A stretch of 64,000 bases of DNA. Source: Ophiura sarsii (lineage: Eukaryota > Echinodermata > Ophiuroidea > Amphilepidida > Ophiuridae). The position numbers were made by a program, and so were the translations under genes. The stretch spans positions 60,536,292-60,600,291 of the forward strand of contig CM069449.1 in NCBI GenBank assembly GCA_035610835.1, in the 5' to 3' direction. This document shows, piece by piece, positions 33,450-47,700 of the stretch; positions within the stretch are counted from its first letter, which is position 1, and each line of letters starts with the position of its first letter. Under the pieces are notes generated by a model that searched no databases, had not been told where the DNA came from, and saw only the letters and a program-made list of their open reading frames with translations.

Positions 33450-35752
33450 CTACTCAAACAAATCTTTATAAACTTCTTCCGTATGCATAATCCTCTCATG
33501 ATGTTTCAGGCTACTCTGTCTTGAGAATGCCATACCGCAATGAGGACATTCATAGTCCTTGTCTCTACCTCCCACCAAACTAATGGCAGCCTTACGAGCG
33601 CGTGGACTTGGGGTCACCACTTCTTCCGGATGGTCATCTTTGATGTGTTTCTTCAAGTCCGCTTTGTAATGGAACACTGAGTCGCAATACGTGCAGGGGT
33701 TCACTTTATTAGAATGTTTCTCCTCGTGTTTAGTCAGCTCCTCTTCCACATCGAACCCCCGAGGGCATTTTGAGCACTTGTATTTCTTATTCTTCGGGCA
33801 TACCTTCTCATGCTCCGCCTGTTCTGTCTCGATAAGGAAGCGCTGCTGGCAGTATGTACAACGATACGGCATGTGCTTAACAGCATGCTTGGCTAAAATC
33901 TCTTCGGATATGAAGCTCTGTGGACAGTGCTCGCATTTGTGCGTCTTGTGCGTTTCCAGGTGCACTTTCAAGTCGGCCATCATCTTGAAGTTTCCGTTGC
34001 ATATCTGGCACGTGAACGGGTCGATCCCGTGAGCTTTGCGGACGTGTAGCAATAGCGTGGAGCTCTGCGCGAATGTGCGCTCGCAAGACTGACACTGAAA
34101 TGGCTTCTCTTTGGTATGGCGCCTTAGATGTTTCTGCAGGTCACTGTTACAGGTGTAGGCCTTCTCGCAAAAGTCACACTGATACGGAAGCTCACCACGA
34201 TGCTCCTTTTCATGTTTGCTCAAATCTCCCTTCCACTTGTAACTTTTTTCACATTCTTTGCATTTCCACGGCCTCATCCCTTCACCAGAGTGCGCCTCTG
34301 AGACGTGAGCTTGAAGAAGAGGATCCGTACGGTAGTAAAGATCACAGACAGGACACTTGTAGGCCATCTCCACTCCATGCTCTGTGTTTTCATGTGCCTT
34401 TTTGTCATCGTTGCTTCCAAATGTAGACTCACAGTGTTTACATTTGTATGGTAGTAAACCGTGCTTGTTTGCCTCATGCATTTTCAGATAGCTTTGCGAT
34501 GCAAAAGTCTTGCCGCATATCCCGCACTTGGCCGCTACCGTCTTGATGCGATGGATTCGCTCATGATCCTCGCAGTCATCTTCTGTCAGAAATGCCCTGT
34601 CGCAATGAGAACACTTGAACAGCTCAATGTGTTTCTCCATATGCATGGTGAGTTCCAGCTTTCGTTCAAATTCCTTGCTGCATTTTTCACACTTATACGG
34701 CTTGATCCCGTGTTTGGTCCTCTGATGCATACGAAACAGGTGCAAGGCGGGAAAGACCGGTTTGGTCTCGCCTTCACCAGGTTCGCATAGCTCGCATGTG
34801 TACGATTTGGTTGATGCATACGCTCGCGTTTTAGAATTATGCTTCTCCCTACGATGTGCCACCAGGTCTCCACGATACTTGTATGTCTTGCCGCATGAGC
34901 TGCACTTGAATGGCCGATTTCCACCATGAGTCACCTCATGCTGCTTTAAGTTACCACTTTGTGCATATCCTTTGCCGCACGTGCCACAAACGTAAGGTTT
35001 CTCACCCGTGTGAGTACGCATGTGAACCTTGAGGGCGCTCTGATGGACAAACATACGATCGCATTCATTGCATTTGATGGTTTTCTCTGGCCCCGGGGCC
35101 CACGGTCTACCGCGTCTCGAGACCGGTTTTCTCACCACACCACCCTCCATTTTATCTGGATGAACAATGGATATGTGACTGTTTAGATTACTCTTCTGCG
35201 TGAAGCTCTTATCGCAATACGTGCATGAGAATGGTTTCTCACCGGTGTGCATTCTCTCGTGAACTTTGACCTGCGTCTTGGTGTGGAACTGCTTCTCGCA
35301 AAACTCGCATTTCCACAACTTTTTGGGATCGTGTGTGCGCACGTGCTGCAGGTGGGTACTGCGTAGCGCGAAACACTTGCCGCATTGATGACATTTAAAC
35401 GGCTTGTCTCCCGAGTGAATACGTTGGTGCATCTGAAGATATTTCTCGCTAGAGTAAGTCTTCTCGCACGTCGGACATTTATACTTCTTACCGCCCTCTT
35501 CCGTGTGTGACATCACATGGAGTTTCAAGTAGCTAGCGTACTTGAATCCTTTGCCACACTGAGCACATTTGTAAGGTTTGTCGTCTGTGTGGACTATCAT
35601 GTGGGTTTTCAACTGGCTGTTAGACAGGAATTTCTTTGGACACATGGTGCATGTGAGTAGACCTTCGCCGGTGTGCAGACGTATATGGGTCTTCAGCATG
35701 CAGTGATAGACAAAAGATTTACCACATATGGTACACATATAGTCCGCAACTC
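33450..35752 (-). CDS. Zinc-finger gene last exon: 25 C2H2 fingers and stop
   Basis: A single exon of 766 codons plus the TAG stop at 33450-33452. The acceptor is TTTACAG|GA. It begins [13 protein letters not shown] and carries 25 fingers in tandem. Fingers 1-7 are compact with near-standard linkers. A gap with RRGRPW follows, then fingers 8-10, one finger with an expanded loop (CELC...[11 protein letters not shown]), then 14 more with less regular linkers. Finger 22 reads C-x2-C...H-x4-C. Codon use is GC-richer than the flanking introns, as expected for coding sequence under selection. Plus-strand open frames over this region are shadows. Confidence 0.93.
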
Positions 35753-38700
35753 CTGTAAAGAACAGAAAGAAAATGTAGGTTTTGTAAGAAGATATTCATG
35801 GAATGTTATTATTTCATTGTTCACACCTTATTATCATGTCCATAACTGAAATGGGCTCGCAGGGTGCAGGGTCTTAGCTAGAGTGCAGCAACTGCCTGTC
35901 CAATCATGGAAGTGCAAGGGTCTAACAGCCTGTCCAAAATGTATCCTTAAAACATAAATCGAGCTGTTTGCAACCACTACGGTTAGCCTTGATTTGTCAG
36001 AACAAGTTTCAAGTTTACTTGTACAACAATTATTATTTAGAATATCAGTCAATTCTGCCCCTTCTGGGAGTACTCTACCCATCCAAATGACAGGTGGACG
36101 GGTCTCTGGCTAAGACCTTGCATATATGTGCCCAAGCCATCAAACACAAATGTTGGCACTCTTGCGTTAAATCAGTACAGGTAAATGGGACTATATAATT
36201 ATAGAAAGGCAACTTGTTATTTCTTAGACACTTTGCTGCATTTACTCATTGCTCTATATATATGCATTTTTACTATACAGGGTGTCTCAAAATCAAAAAA
36301 ATTAGGACTCCATTTCATGACGGTGTAATTCTTATTATAATCATTGGACCATGACCAATTTAGTCTCAATGTAAAGCCCAATTAATTATTATGATATCCT
36401 GAAAATATGAGATCAATCCGATGAAAAATAAGAAAACTAGCGTACTTTGTGTAAACCATGTCATTTACTGGTTTGTACAATGGGAATTCACACAGTAACA
36501 GTCGAGTAACATGAAAGTGCTCGACTTGTTACTCAATGAACCATCCACAGTGGGTTCGAGAACTGTTTAACAAAACTGTTTTAATTTGCACAGAATATAT
36601 GCATGCATCTGTGACTTGAAAGTGACTTCAATGTTATTCAAGTGAAAGGCTCTTCATGTATGCGCTAATGCAGTGTTCCTCTTTGATTGTGCAAGTACAA
36701 GGGCAGAGGAGAGTACAAAAATATGCTTTGAAATCATGGTCATATTTCAGAGGGAGTGCAGTCCAATGGCCCAAAATGATTTAGCATAGCAAGAAAACTA
36801 ATAAGTATATTTCCTGTATCGTTTCAGATTGGCTCTCCATCGCAAGGATTTTGGACAATAGAACTTTATGTGTATGATGTCTCTCTTGAATGAAGCTGCA
36901 TAATATAAATTGATGCCCATTAGGGTGCATCTGGTGCCCCTCATGTCAATGGATTTGTTTCCTATTGTCACAAAACTAACATGTGCCAAGTTTGAATTAA
37001 TTTGGAAGTTGTCATGGGGCCTCCGAGAACCTAAAGTTACAGTGTGTGTTCCTAAGTTCGTTGACCCCTGTACAATTCCAATTAGAAGCCGATCGCACAA
37101 TTTGAAGTAGCTGCCATATCAAAACCGTTTGAACTTAAAAGCTCAAATCTTGCGAGCTAATAGACTGATAATCATCTTCAAATCTGCAATAAAAATTAAT
37201 CGCTAAGAAAATGAGCATGTGCGGTTTACTGGCACAAATGCCCTCAATCCATAATTTCATGTATTTGGCATTTTGTGGTCATTTTTACCCCAAATTTTAC
37301 AAATGTTGATGTCCTGATTGTGTTAACTGTATTACAACTTTAAATCAATGTATATTATCCACTTTCAGTGGGAAATAAGAGTATTATAGCACTTGGTCCA
37401 TATAATATGGACTGGGGGCGCTTTTTCCCCCAGTTGACAATAAAACACACATGCTCATTTCGTTGGCGGTTAATTTTTATCGCAGATCCGAAGATGATTA
37501 TCGGTTCTATTAGCTCACAAGGTTTGAGCTTCTAAGTTCAAACGGTTTTGATATTTCAGCTACTTTAAATTGTTCAATCGGCTTCTAATTGGAATTGTAC
37601 AGGGGTCAACGAACTTTCCTACATAGGAACACAGGTTCTCGGAGCCCCCCCCCCCCCCCCCAAGACATCTTCCGAATTAGTTCAAACTTGGCACATGTTA
37701 AATTTGTGACCATAGGAACATTTCAGGACTAGGGACAGACAAATCCATTGACATGAGGGGCACCAGATGCACCCTAATGCCCATAGACAACAGGGAAGTA
37801 CTATTTTTAATATATGCAGATCCCGTCTAATTTCATGAGATTTTAACAAAAATAATGTGTTTAGGCCAAATTAAATTAATTGTTTGTCTCAAAGCTCCTC
37901 TTCTCCTGTTGTAAAACTAATGCGGAATGCGGTTTTTTTTCAAAGTTCTTTTTTTTTTAAATATAAAATATTGAAATCCTTGTAAAAGTGAACTTTTGTA
38001 TTTAAGATGATGTGATCAATGAAAATCTGAAAAATCTGTGAAATTTTGGGATTTTTTTTATTTTTTAAAAGAATTTTTTTCCAGATTTTTGTTTTTCTAA
38101 TGGGCATCAATAAACAAACGCGCGCGGGAGCTTTGAGATAAATGATTTTTTTTAATTTGGCCTTACAATTATTTGGGACAATTCTCTCGGGAATGTCACT
38201 GATTATCAACTTATGAAAGGCGTTAATTTTTTGAAGCCAATCCTCCTTCCCATTATGACATACACCCTAGTATAACTTACCTGTATGGGTCTTCTCATGT
38301 AGTTTAAGGTTGGCTCTACGTCCAAATGATTTGGGACAGTATGAACATTTGTATGGGGTCTCTCCGGAATGAAGCCGCTCATGAGCTCTGAAAAAGTTAA
38401 ACAAAAATATGACTGCATAAATGAAATGTAATAACAATAAATACTTGAACCCACACCCTCTGCTGATGAGCATCTTTCACATGGAGACTGCCAAAAAGGA
38501 AGTTTTTTTATTCCCCATAGTTCCATCCTAGCTCCAATTATTGCTGCTCTGAGTGAATCTTTTCTCACAGAAGGTAAATATGTACTGTAGTACTTTTTCT
38601 TCACAAAATGAGCGTTAAGTCGCCAGTGTGCATTAGGAGATGTGGTCCAATGAACATGCCAAAAATCAATAGAAAACAAAGGAATTTTGCAACTTCAATT

Positions 38701-41700
38701 TGAATTTTTACAGGGAAAACATTGAGCAATTATGACATGTTGCACATCATTTTAAAGCTTGTTTTCTAAGCATTGTGAATGTGGTCAAACCTGAAAATAA
38801 AATGTTCCGACTTAACTCTCATTTTGTGATGACAGGTCTCATATGTTTGTGCATATCTTTGAATCTGTTAAAAGGCAGCTTTAAGAGTTATTTCTATTTT
38901 ACACTCTACCAGCTATTGATGCTCTTGGTTACTCCTTCACCACAGTTATTAAAAGTTATTAAAACTAATGTTTTTCTTCCTGTCTGTGTGCATGTATGTT
39001 TCAGAAAGCCAAAATGCAACTGTTTTAAAGTCAAGCTGTCTTCTACCCTATATGGATGATTTAGCCATAAGGCAGCTTTTAGATTGATTCAATCGTTCCA
39101 ACCTTCCGGCAATAGAGATACCACAAGTGTCTTTATCAAGGCTCAAGATAAGCTGGCACTGGGCGATTTTCACCCCTCAGTCCTCCTGCAATAGCGCCCG
39201 GCAATGCTTTAAAATAAACAACCGAGCGCTGATATATTGTCCAAACCAGCACCTGTTGATGATCGGTAAGCTTGCCTAGACATCAAATTTCAATTCAACA
39301 ATACGATTTAATAAAAAGTTAGCTCCTGGTAGACTGAAAGTAGCTCCTGGTTCTCAATAAATCCCATAATCCGGGCGCTACTTTTGAAAAAGTAGCTCCC
39401 AGTAAAAAACTGTTATCTTGAGCCTTGGTCTTCATGTTTGAGACTTGCATATGTTTGAGACTTGCATAAGGCAGCTTTACGATTTCCTCTACAATTCCAA
39501 CCTACCTACAATTGCTGCTCTGAGTAAATCCTTTCCCACAGAAGTTACAGGTATATGGTTTTTCACCTGTGTGCGTGCGAACATGCTGCTTGAGATTACT
39601 ACTGTCGGCGAAGCACTTGGTGCAATAGAGACACTGGTATTGGGCATTCTTGGGGCGAATTCGGCGGGGGTTCAGAGGGGGTGGCAACTCGATGGAGCCG
39701 GGAGGAACTTGTTGCAGCTTTTCTTTGGCTGGTTTTACTGTAATATTGCAATAACAAAACAATTAAGAAAATGTGAGGCCACAATTACTGATTAAACATT
39801 ATAATATGTTAACTTATGAGGAAAAACTGAAAAAAAATCTTATAAACATGGGTAACATTTAGCTTTACCATAACTCAGTAGTAAAACATGTTGTTTTTTC
39901 TATTGCAATTCAGAACATTTTCATTTCATTGCGTTATAGTGTAAAGGATATATGCACATGCTGAAATGGCCAAGGCACTATGATCCAGGTTCCCAAATGA
40001 CAAGTAAAGTTATTTGAACCCAAATACAATGTACATGCAGATTCTGGTTAACATTACAGTTGCTTTAAATAATAATAATAATAATAATAAGCAGCATTTA
40101 TTAAAGCGCCTAATCAAAAGTGGTCAAAGCGCTGTACAAAATAGTAAAATCTTAAAATACACAAAAACACTATATCTTATTGCAACATATTATTATACTG
40201 TACAAAGTAAAAAGGGCCTATACATACACAAAATATGACAGCACAATATACAAAGCTAAAAACAGAATGGAATCCGTGAGGCGGGGGATTAATGCTTAGG
40301 AAATAGATGAAATTTGAGAGCCTTTTTGAACTTATGAATAGTAGAACAATTGCGGAGTGAGGCAGGTAGAGAGTTCCATAGACGTGGAGCAATAGCGTAG
40401 AAGGCTTTGTCTCCAAGAGCACGCTTCGTACGAGGGATTGTGAGAAGTAATTTGTCATCACCTGACCTCAGATTAGGTCTCTTTGATATGTACGGAGTGA
40501 GAAAGCTTGTCAGGTACATAGGAAGAAGGCCATGAAAACTTTTGAAGGTGAACAACATGAGTTTGTATGTAATCCTTGATGTAATGGGTAACCAGTGTAG
40601 CTCTCTAAGGAGGGGTGCAGACGAATCCATTCTGTTTGATCTAAAAAAAATACATCACACATTGTGCCAATCCATTTGATTTCAAAGTGTGTGACAAATA
40701 TACCCCTGATTTTTGGTAGCAGCTTTATATCACTGTGAACAAGTTAAAGAAATATATTAATTTTTAAAAATTGACATGTCACATCAAAATGGACATGTAG
40801 GTGGCATGACTCCCATTTCTCAGATATTAAATCTAGTTTAAGGAGCATATTCTAAGCTTTTAAAATTATGTATTTGGGAAGCAAATCAGATTTTGAAAAC
40901 ATAAGATGATTCAGGAAGGGTAATTTGTCCAATGATTTTCGGGAGTAATTCTGTTATACCCTTCACATAGGTATTCATAGTGCATGATTTTTTAAGAACG
41001 ACGCATACTACCGATGGAGGTGTGTAGGGTATAACAGAATTATGCAGATTTTCTTTATATTACATCAAATTCATTTGCCTCTATCTTAAAACACTAAAGG
41101 CCACAGGACAAAACCTGTTGTACAGGCCCGACCAACCCATTTTTTAGAATTTTCCAACCAATTTGTTTTTGTATAGAAATGTTGTGAAAATTGCTAAAAA
41201 ATTAACCAAAATAGCATACCGATGGTTTCCGAGCTCGATTCCAATGCGCTAGTCTGGGGGACCACCTCACAGCCCCACCAAATTTGTGACTCAGTGGCAA
41301 CCACCACCCCTCAAATTTCTGACTAGTAAAAAGTGTTTAAAAAAACACCCAACCCTACCTCAGAAGTTGGTTTTCCCGAAGAACAGGCTCTTTTCGTAAG
41401 CTCTGCACGAGGACAACCTTCACTCTTGCTCAGTATCCAACTGAGGAACTAGTTATCAGTTTGTGCATCTTACAATTGGTGATGACCCCCTCCAGGGTGT
41501 TAGCAACTGCCTGTCCAATTATCAGAATAGCCTGTCCAGAATTTGACCTTAAAACATAAATCAACCAGTTGACAACCACTATGGGGGTCACTAAGTTCAA
41601 ATATGTGCTGCTTTAGCCATGATTGTCATTGACATTCAGAACAAGTTTCAAGTTCACTTAACTCTTACAACAACTTTCTTTTTTTAATTACATCTGTTAA

Positions 41701-44700
41701 ATTCCCTTATTTTGCCTGTCCAGATGACGGGTAGACGGGTCTCTGGCTAAGACCTTGACCCCCTCCCACATTTGAGATTTCCATTCCCATAAAAATGCTT
41801 CAACTATCTTACTTTCTTGAGTTACATGTAGCAATGTACTGGCATCAACAACTGTGTAGCCTTGCACCAGATCGTCCCCTGTCACCTCCCCTTCAACAAA
41901 CATCTCCTGTGTCACATCCCCGTCCATCTCAATCTGCTGCTCAGTCTCTTCCTCGATCACAATTTGCACCTGCTCGGGAGGATGCACCAGGGGTGGTAGT
42001 TCGGGAGCCTCCATGCGTGGCGGAGATGGTGGTAGTTTGGGAGGGCTGACAAACTTTGCGCCTGCCTCATGTATCTTGACGTGATCTTGAAGCTCCTCTG
42101 GGGTCGCGAACCCAAATGCACATTGCTTGCACATGTAAGGTTTGTCTCCTGTTGATCAAATGAAAACAAAAAATAATTATTCTCAAACTAGACAAGAGTG
42201 TGCATGCGGTTTACAAGGAAGCATACACTGATTTTATTTCATTTTAGGTTTATTACAGTTAGGGCATACAATGTTATCTTGATGATGCCAGTGGAAAAGC
42301 TATGGTTATATTACACCCTCCATCATTTTATTTATTCAATTACGATTTATGAAACAAGGCATGCACACACATAGAGTAATCAATATGGAGGGTTGGGTTA
42401 TTCTATAGTTAAGTTGACTCAAGTATACATTTATTTATTTATAACAATAGGCTGAAGAGCCAGGACAAACCCATTAGTGACAAGCACTAAATTAAAGGGA
42501 TGCCTGAACATTAAAAATAAATAAAAAGGGACAGACAAAAAAAAACCCCAAAAGGGGAACAAGACAAATGAAAGGGAAAAACAAAAAGGGACCAGACGGA
42601 TGAAACAAATGGAACTGGCTACAGGAGATGGTGGCAAACAGCAGTCTTGAAGGATGTTAAGGTACAATGTAGTACTCTTGACAACAACATCAGGGAGAAA
42701 GTGGGAGCAAAAGGATAGAAAGACATTTTGGAGAGAGAAAGTCTGCAGAAAGGGGGATAAAGGGCACAACTGTTGAGGTTGCGAAGATTGGGTCTGGGAT
42801 GGGGCTTGTACGGATTAGGAGACGAACAAAGGTGGTTGAAGATCTTGAAAAGATGGCAAAGAACAGCAGTATCACGACGCCTTGACAGGGGAGGGAGTTT
42901 AGAGTCCAGAAGGAGATCTTTGTGGGAAAGATTCCAGGATTGGAGGATAACTCTAGAAGCAAACCGCTGCGTTGACTCAAGCCTGTTGGTCAAGGTAATA
43001 CATGTAGTCATGGCCTGAAAAAATGTTTTTTTCCAGGCAAGCGATTCCAAATTTCCCTCAAATGGAATGCATTTCTTAATGAAAGAGTAACATTTCCCTC
43101 CAAATGCCAAAATTTCCCTCCAAATGTTCAAATTTCCCTGCAAGGAGCTTTCCGTATTGCCTACTTTTTCAGCCTGTGCATGTAGTCCAACAATTTAGTA
43201 TAATCCCACTCCCAACAAAAATGCTATTCAAATCTGTGTACATGTACCAAAGCATTCATTAAACATACATATTTCTGTATTTGAGGCAATCATTTGTAAT
43301 TTTACGCTTCATCAAAATAGAAGTGTAAATCATATGTAATAAGTTTAGAAATGTCATATATCTTTTTCAAAAATGATCAAAGGGTTTATATGAACCCAAA
43401 CCCACACCCTATAGCTTAATCTAAAATAACAATATTATTGTATAATATGGGTGAAACTTAATGTTGTAAATTTCTGTTTATTGAACTATCCGTTTAAACT
43501 GTTTTTTAAAAAAGCGTTTAAGCGTTTAAACGTTTAAACGTATTTGTATTCATAAATAAATGAATTCTGCACTATATCGAAAAGATAGATATGCCAGTTA
43601 TTTGCATTGATTTCATTGCGATCGCGATCGTCACATTTCGTTAGTCCGCCATTTTTTATTCTTAGTCTAAATCCTCAGTCGTTTAACAATATCGATATAA
43701 TGCATGTATGAAAGGCCATGGTTGATTTCTACCGGGTTTTATTTTCTAGAAAAAGTTATCGTAATAATTTTGACATACTTGGTACAACAAGGCCGTTCCG
43801 ACCAGGTCTTTTTGGGAATTTATTTCTAGAAACGTTATCGTATTTATATTTGGTACAACAAGGCTGTAATGGTTGGTATGGAATGAGAATTACGAGTAAG
43901 CTTACTTGTTTACCTAAAATTTAGTCGGACTTTTAAAATTTTATTAGGGCTTACGTTTAGCCGTTTAGCGAATTCTGTAACCGTTTAAACGCCCTACGAG
44001 CGTTTAAACGGTTAGAATTTACACCATTAGTGAAACTACACTGGATTAGATCATCAATTGTGTATTGGCTCTATAATAATTGGGTATAAGATTAATTGAT
44101 GAAAATAAGACAACTGTGAAAATAACTTGCTAACATGCCACAGTTTAATATGCAAAAATATTACAAATTATTCCAACAAAAAAAATTCTCTCACAACAAC
44201 TTAATGAAGGTATAGTGTTGGACAGCATGTACTACTATGGGGTGTACTTTTAAAGCTCCTGCACACTGTGTCAACTGTCAAATGCCTTTCGGATGTCGAA
44301 GAAAGCCAAATATGTAAGCTTACCATCCATCACACCTACTCGCCACTATATTTTTCAAGGAAAAAAGGTATATACATATATGGCTATGTTGGACTTCCGA
44401 AAGGCATTTGACACAGTGTGGAGGAGCTTAAAAAAGTACACCCAATAGAACACACTGTTCAAAACTACACCTTCATATAAGTTTTAGTGTCTGATTGGTG
44501 CTGAATACCACTCACCGGCATGAACTTTCATGTGATCAATCAATAGCAGTTTCTTAGCAAAACCCTCGTTGCACTCTCCGCACGTGAACCGCTTATTCCC
44601 CATATGTTGCTTCTCGTGCCACTTTAGGTAGTTAGGTCGGGCGAATGACTTGTTACAGGTCTTGCATTTGAACGATTTCTCCACCATGTGCGCGCGCTCG

Positions 44701-47700
44701 TTATGTTTGTGCAGTTCTTCGTCTGAGGCAAAGTTACGGCCGCACGTTTGACACCAATATGGCTTTTCTGCTGTGTGCCCTTTCTCATGTTTCCTGAAAA
44801 CAAAATTAACAAGGTTTTATAAATGAAGAGGTATTTTGCAAAAGGGCTATGGTGCATTTTTTCAAAAAATGAGTTTGATATAGAAATGTATAGGGAAAAA
44901 TCATATGTTTCAAGGGAACAAAGTCATTTTTTTCAAAAAGACCTACATCTCATTGTAAACAGCCATTGAAATTGTTGTTTTGTTGCAAAAGGGCCTGTAT
45001 CCAGAATTATATCGGGATACTCCATCTGTTTGTACATAAAGAAAAAATACCACACACAAAAAATCATTTATTTTAATCATTGAAAATAAATAAGTTTGAT
45101 ATTGAAATGTATAGGTCACAATCATATGTTTCAAGGAAATAAAGTCATTTTTTTCAAAAATACCTACATCTCATTGTAAACAGCCATTGAAGTTGTTGTT
45201 TTGTTGCAAAAGGCGAGTTTTGTTGCAAAAGGGCCTACATCCAAATTTTCAAAAAATGTAAACATGATTTAAAAAAAAATTAAAACTAGCACATTTAAAA
45301 TTTATATCAATTTCAATTAGTATGTAGTGTACCTCTTTCATAATCCATTCAGTTTTTCAATTGCTCAACTTGAATATTTAGAAACAGTTTTTTGACTTTT
45401 TCTCAATAAGAGCCAAAGTGGATGTAGGCCCTTTTGCAAAATACCTCTTCAAATAGATGATGAAATAAATATGTTGATGGGCAAAAAAAAGCTAAAGTGA
45501 TCGGAAAACATCCACCTTTAACACTAACTCGCAGCAGCCTCGATGATCTTTCCGCATCGCAAAGCATTCTCAAAGCCCTAGCGCACTATATACTGAAGCG
45601 ATTAGCGATTGAACAGCACCCACAAGAAGCTATGTCCTAATGAACAATTCCCATTGTTTAAAATGCTAATCGCCTCATTCTTTTAATTTTGAAAGAAGTA
45701 TGGGGATCAGCAACGTGTAAGAAATGTGATGCTTGAATAACTCCACTAGAACTAACTTAATCAACGACATTGTCAAAAGAGTTAATCCAGTGTAGCCTAG
45801 TGGCCAAGCTCTAGGGCCCCCGGGCCCAATTCCTCAACCAACCTACATGAATATCATAATTATTGTTGGTTTAATTTTGTAACATGCTCATTCTGCAACG
45901 TTCATAGTTCACCTTGCCGGATGTGAACCCGGGATGTGAACAAAAGAGCCCCCATCTATTATATATTTTGTAGTATTATGGGATGAACGCTTAGGCTGCT
46001 GTGACACTTACCTGAGATCTTGGCCAGATAGGAATCCTTTGCCGCATATCTGACATTTCCATGGCACTTCTCCTGTGTGTGTTTTCTCATGGAGTTTCAT
46101 ATAGCCACTCTTAGAGAAAGCCTGGGAATAGAGAAGACAATTTGTTAATTGTTTTATTTAAGGTAGCTCCCCAGCATTCAACTTGGATGGTGAAGCAAAA
46201 CAGGAATTCTTATGCAGTGCAACAGGTCATAAACACCTCATACTTTCCATTATCAAAACTTACAAACCATATATGCCATGAACCTGCATCATGTATTCCA
46301 GCCATGAGAATGAAAAAACTGAAAATGTGTGTGAAATCGGGCTAAAAGGGAAAAAAACAGGCTGAAATTAAAAGAAAGTGCAGAAATTTGGACCACAAAA
46401 TAAAAGGAATTCCTTTTAAAAAAGGAAAATTCTCATGCCTGTTATTCAGATTTCTTCAGTAGGAATTAAACACTAGAATTAATTCTATACCTATCATTCT
46501 GTGAATATGTATGTTAGGGCAGCATTAAGGATTTGATTTTGTATAGCAAAAACTGCTTCATGAGCTTGCATGTAAACATGGCATACAATTACTACACATT
46601 TCAAAAATTGTGAAGAAAATAATGAGGATTGCTTGAGGAGCATTTTGCTACTGCTATACACTTATTGGCGGACCATGTAGGGCAGTTTATTAGAAGAATT
46701 GGGGTTTGTTATGACCTCTGCTTAGACCTTTTTGACATCTGTTCAAATTGCTGGTTGGCTGGCGATTGGTTTGGCAAAAACAGTTTCCTTAGTGGGCCGT
46801 AAAAATTAGTAACAGGGAGAAGCTTACCTTGGCGCAAAATCTACACTTGAAAGGTTTTGATACCGAGTGGATGAGCTCATGGGCCTTGCAATTACTACTC
46901 TGTGAAAACCCTCTGCCACAGTAACGACACATGTATGGTTTCTCTCCTGTGTGTGTGCGCTGATGGGACTTCAGGTTACTGCTATCAGCAAACTCTTTTC
47001 CACAGAACAAACACCTAGGTGTGAGCAATATAAAAGTAAGAATAGAAACGCTATTTATTTGAGAACGGGTGTGACAAAATTCAACATTGCCTTTTTAATG
47101 GATCAAGAAGCCTGGCTATCTGAATTTGCATACCATATGCATAATGTCTGTACATTTAATTTTTTGCTACGTTGTGTCTTTCGCTTCTTTTTGTAGACTG
47201 GATTGTAGATTTAATCTATATTAGGGGGGGGGGGGGGGGGGGGGGGTGTGTTAACTGAAACCTTTTATGTTGCTGATGTTTTAAAACAACAAATACAAGG
47301 ATAGCTTCTAAGACAATGGAGAGAAGAAATACCACTGTAGGCCATCACTGCCCTACATTTCGAAACTGTTCTAGTGAAAAAAAGAATGGCCTTTGACAGT
47401 TTTCAAATTTTTAATTCAAATACTTCTATCAAGATCTCTCCAATGTAATCAAACACTACATCATACATAGCGCAGACAGAGTAGGATTTACCCAGTGTCG
47501 CGTCACTTTTCAGAATTTGCTATACAATTCTAAAAGTGTATAGCTGTTTTATACTGCATTTCAATGTAACACTTACTCATTTTTTAACGAACGGTTGGAA
47601 TTTGACAACGATCGAATACTTAGCGCAGAGGGCTAGGTCAACTGCATAGAGGGCATGAAAAGGGACAACTATTTTATGTGCAAGCAGATGGGAGTCTCCT

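Noticed and set aside
33691..35186. Several plus-strand open frames of 70-117 codons
   Set aside because: They are antisense shadows of the zinc-finger last exon and have no family features.
36798..37110. 100- and 66-codon frames
   Set aside because: They fall inside an arm of the 36918-37779 foldback.
45780..45960. tRNA-like A-box text (TAGCCTAGTGGCCAAG)
   Set aside because: No B box at the right spacing, so a Pol III origin cannot be supported.
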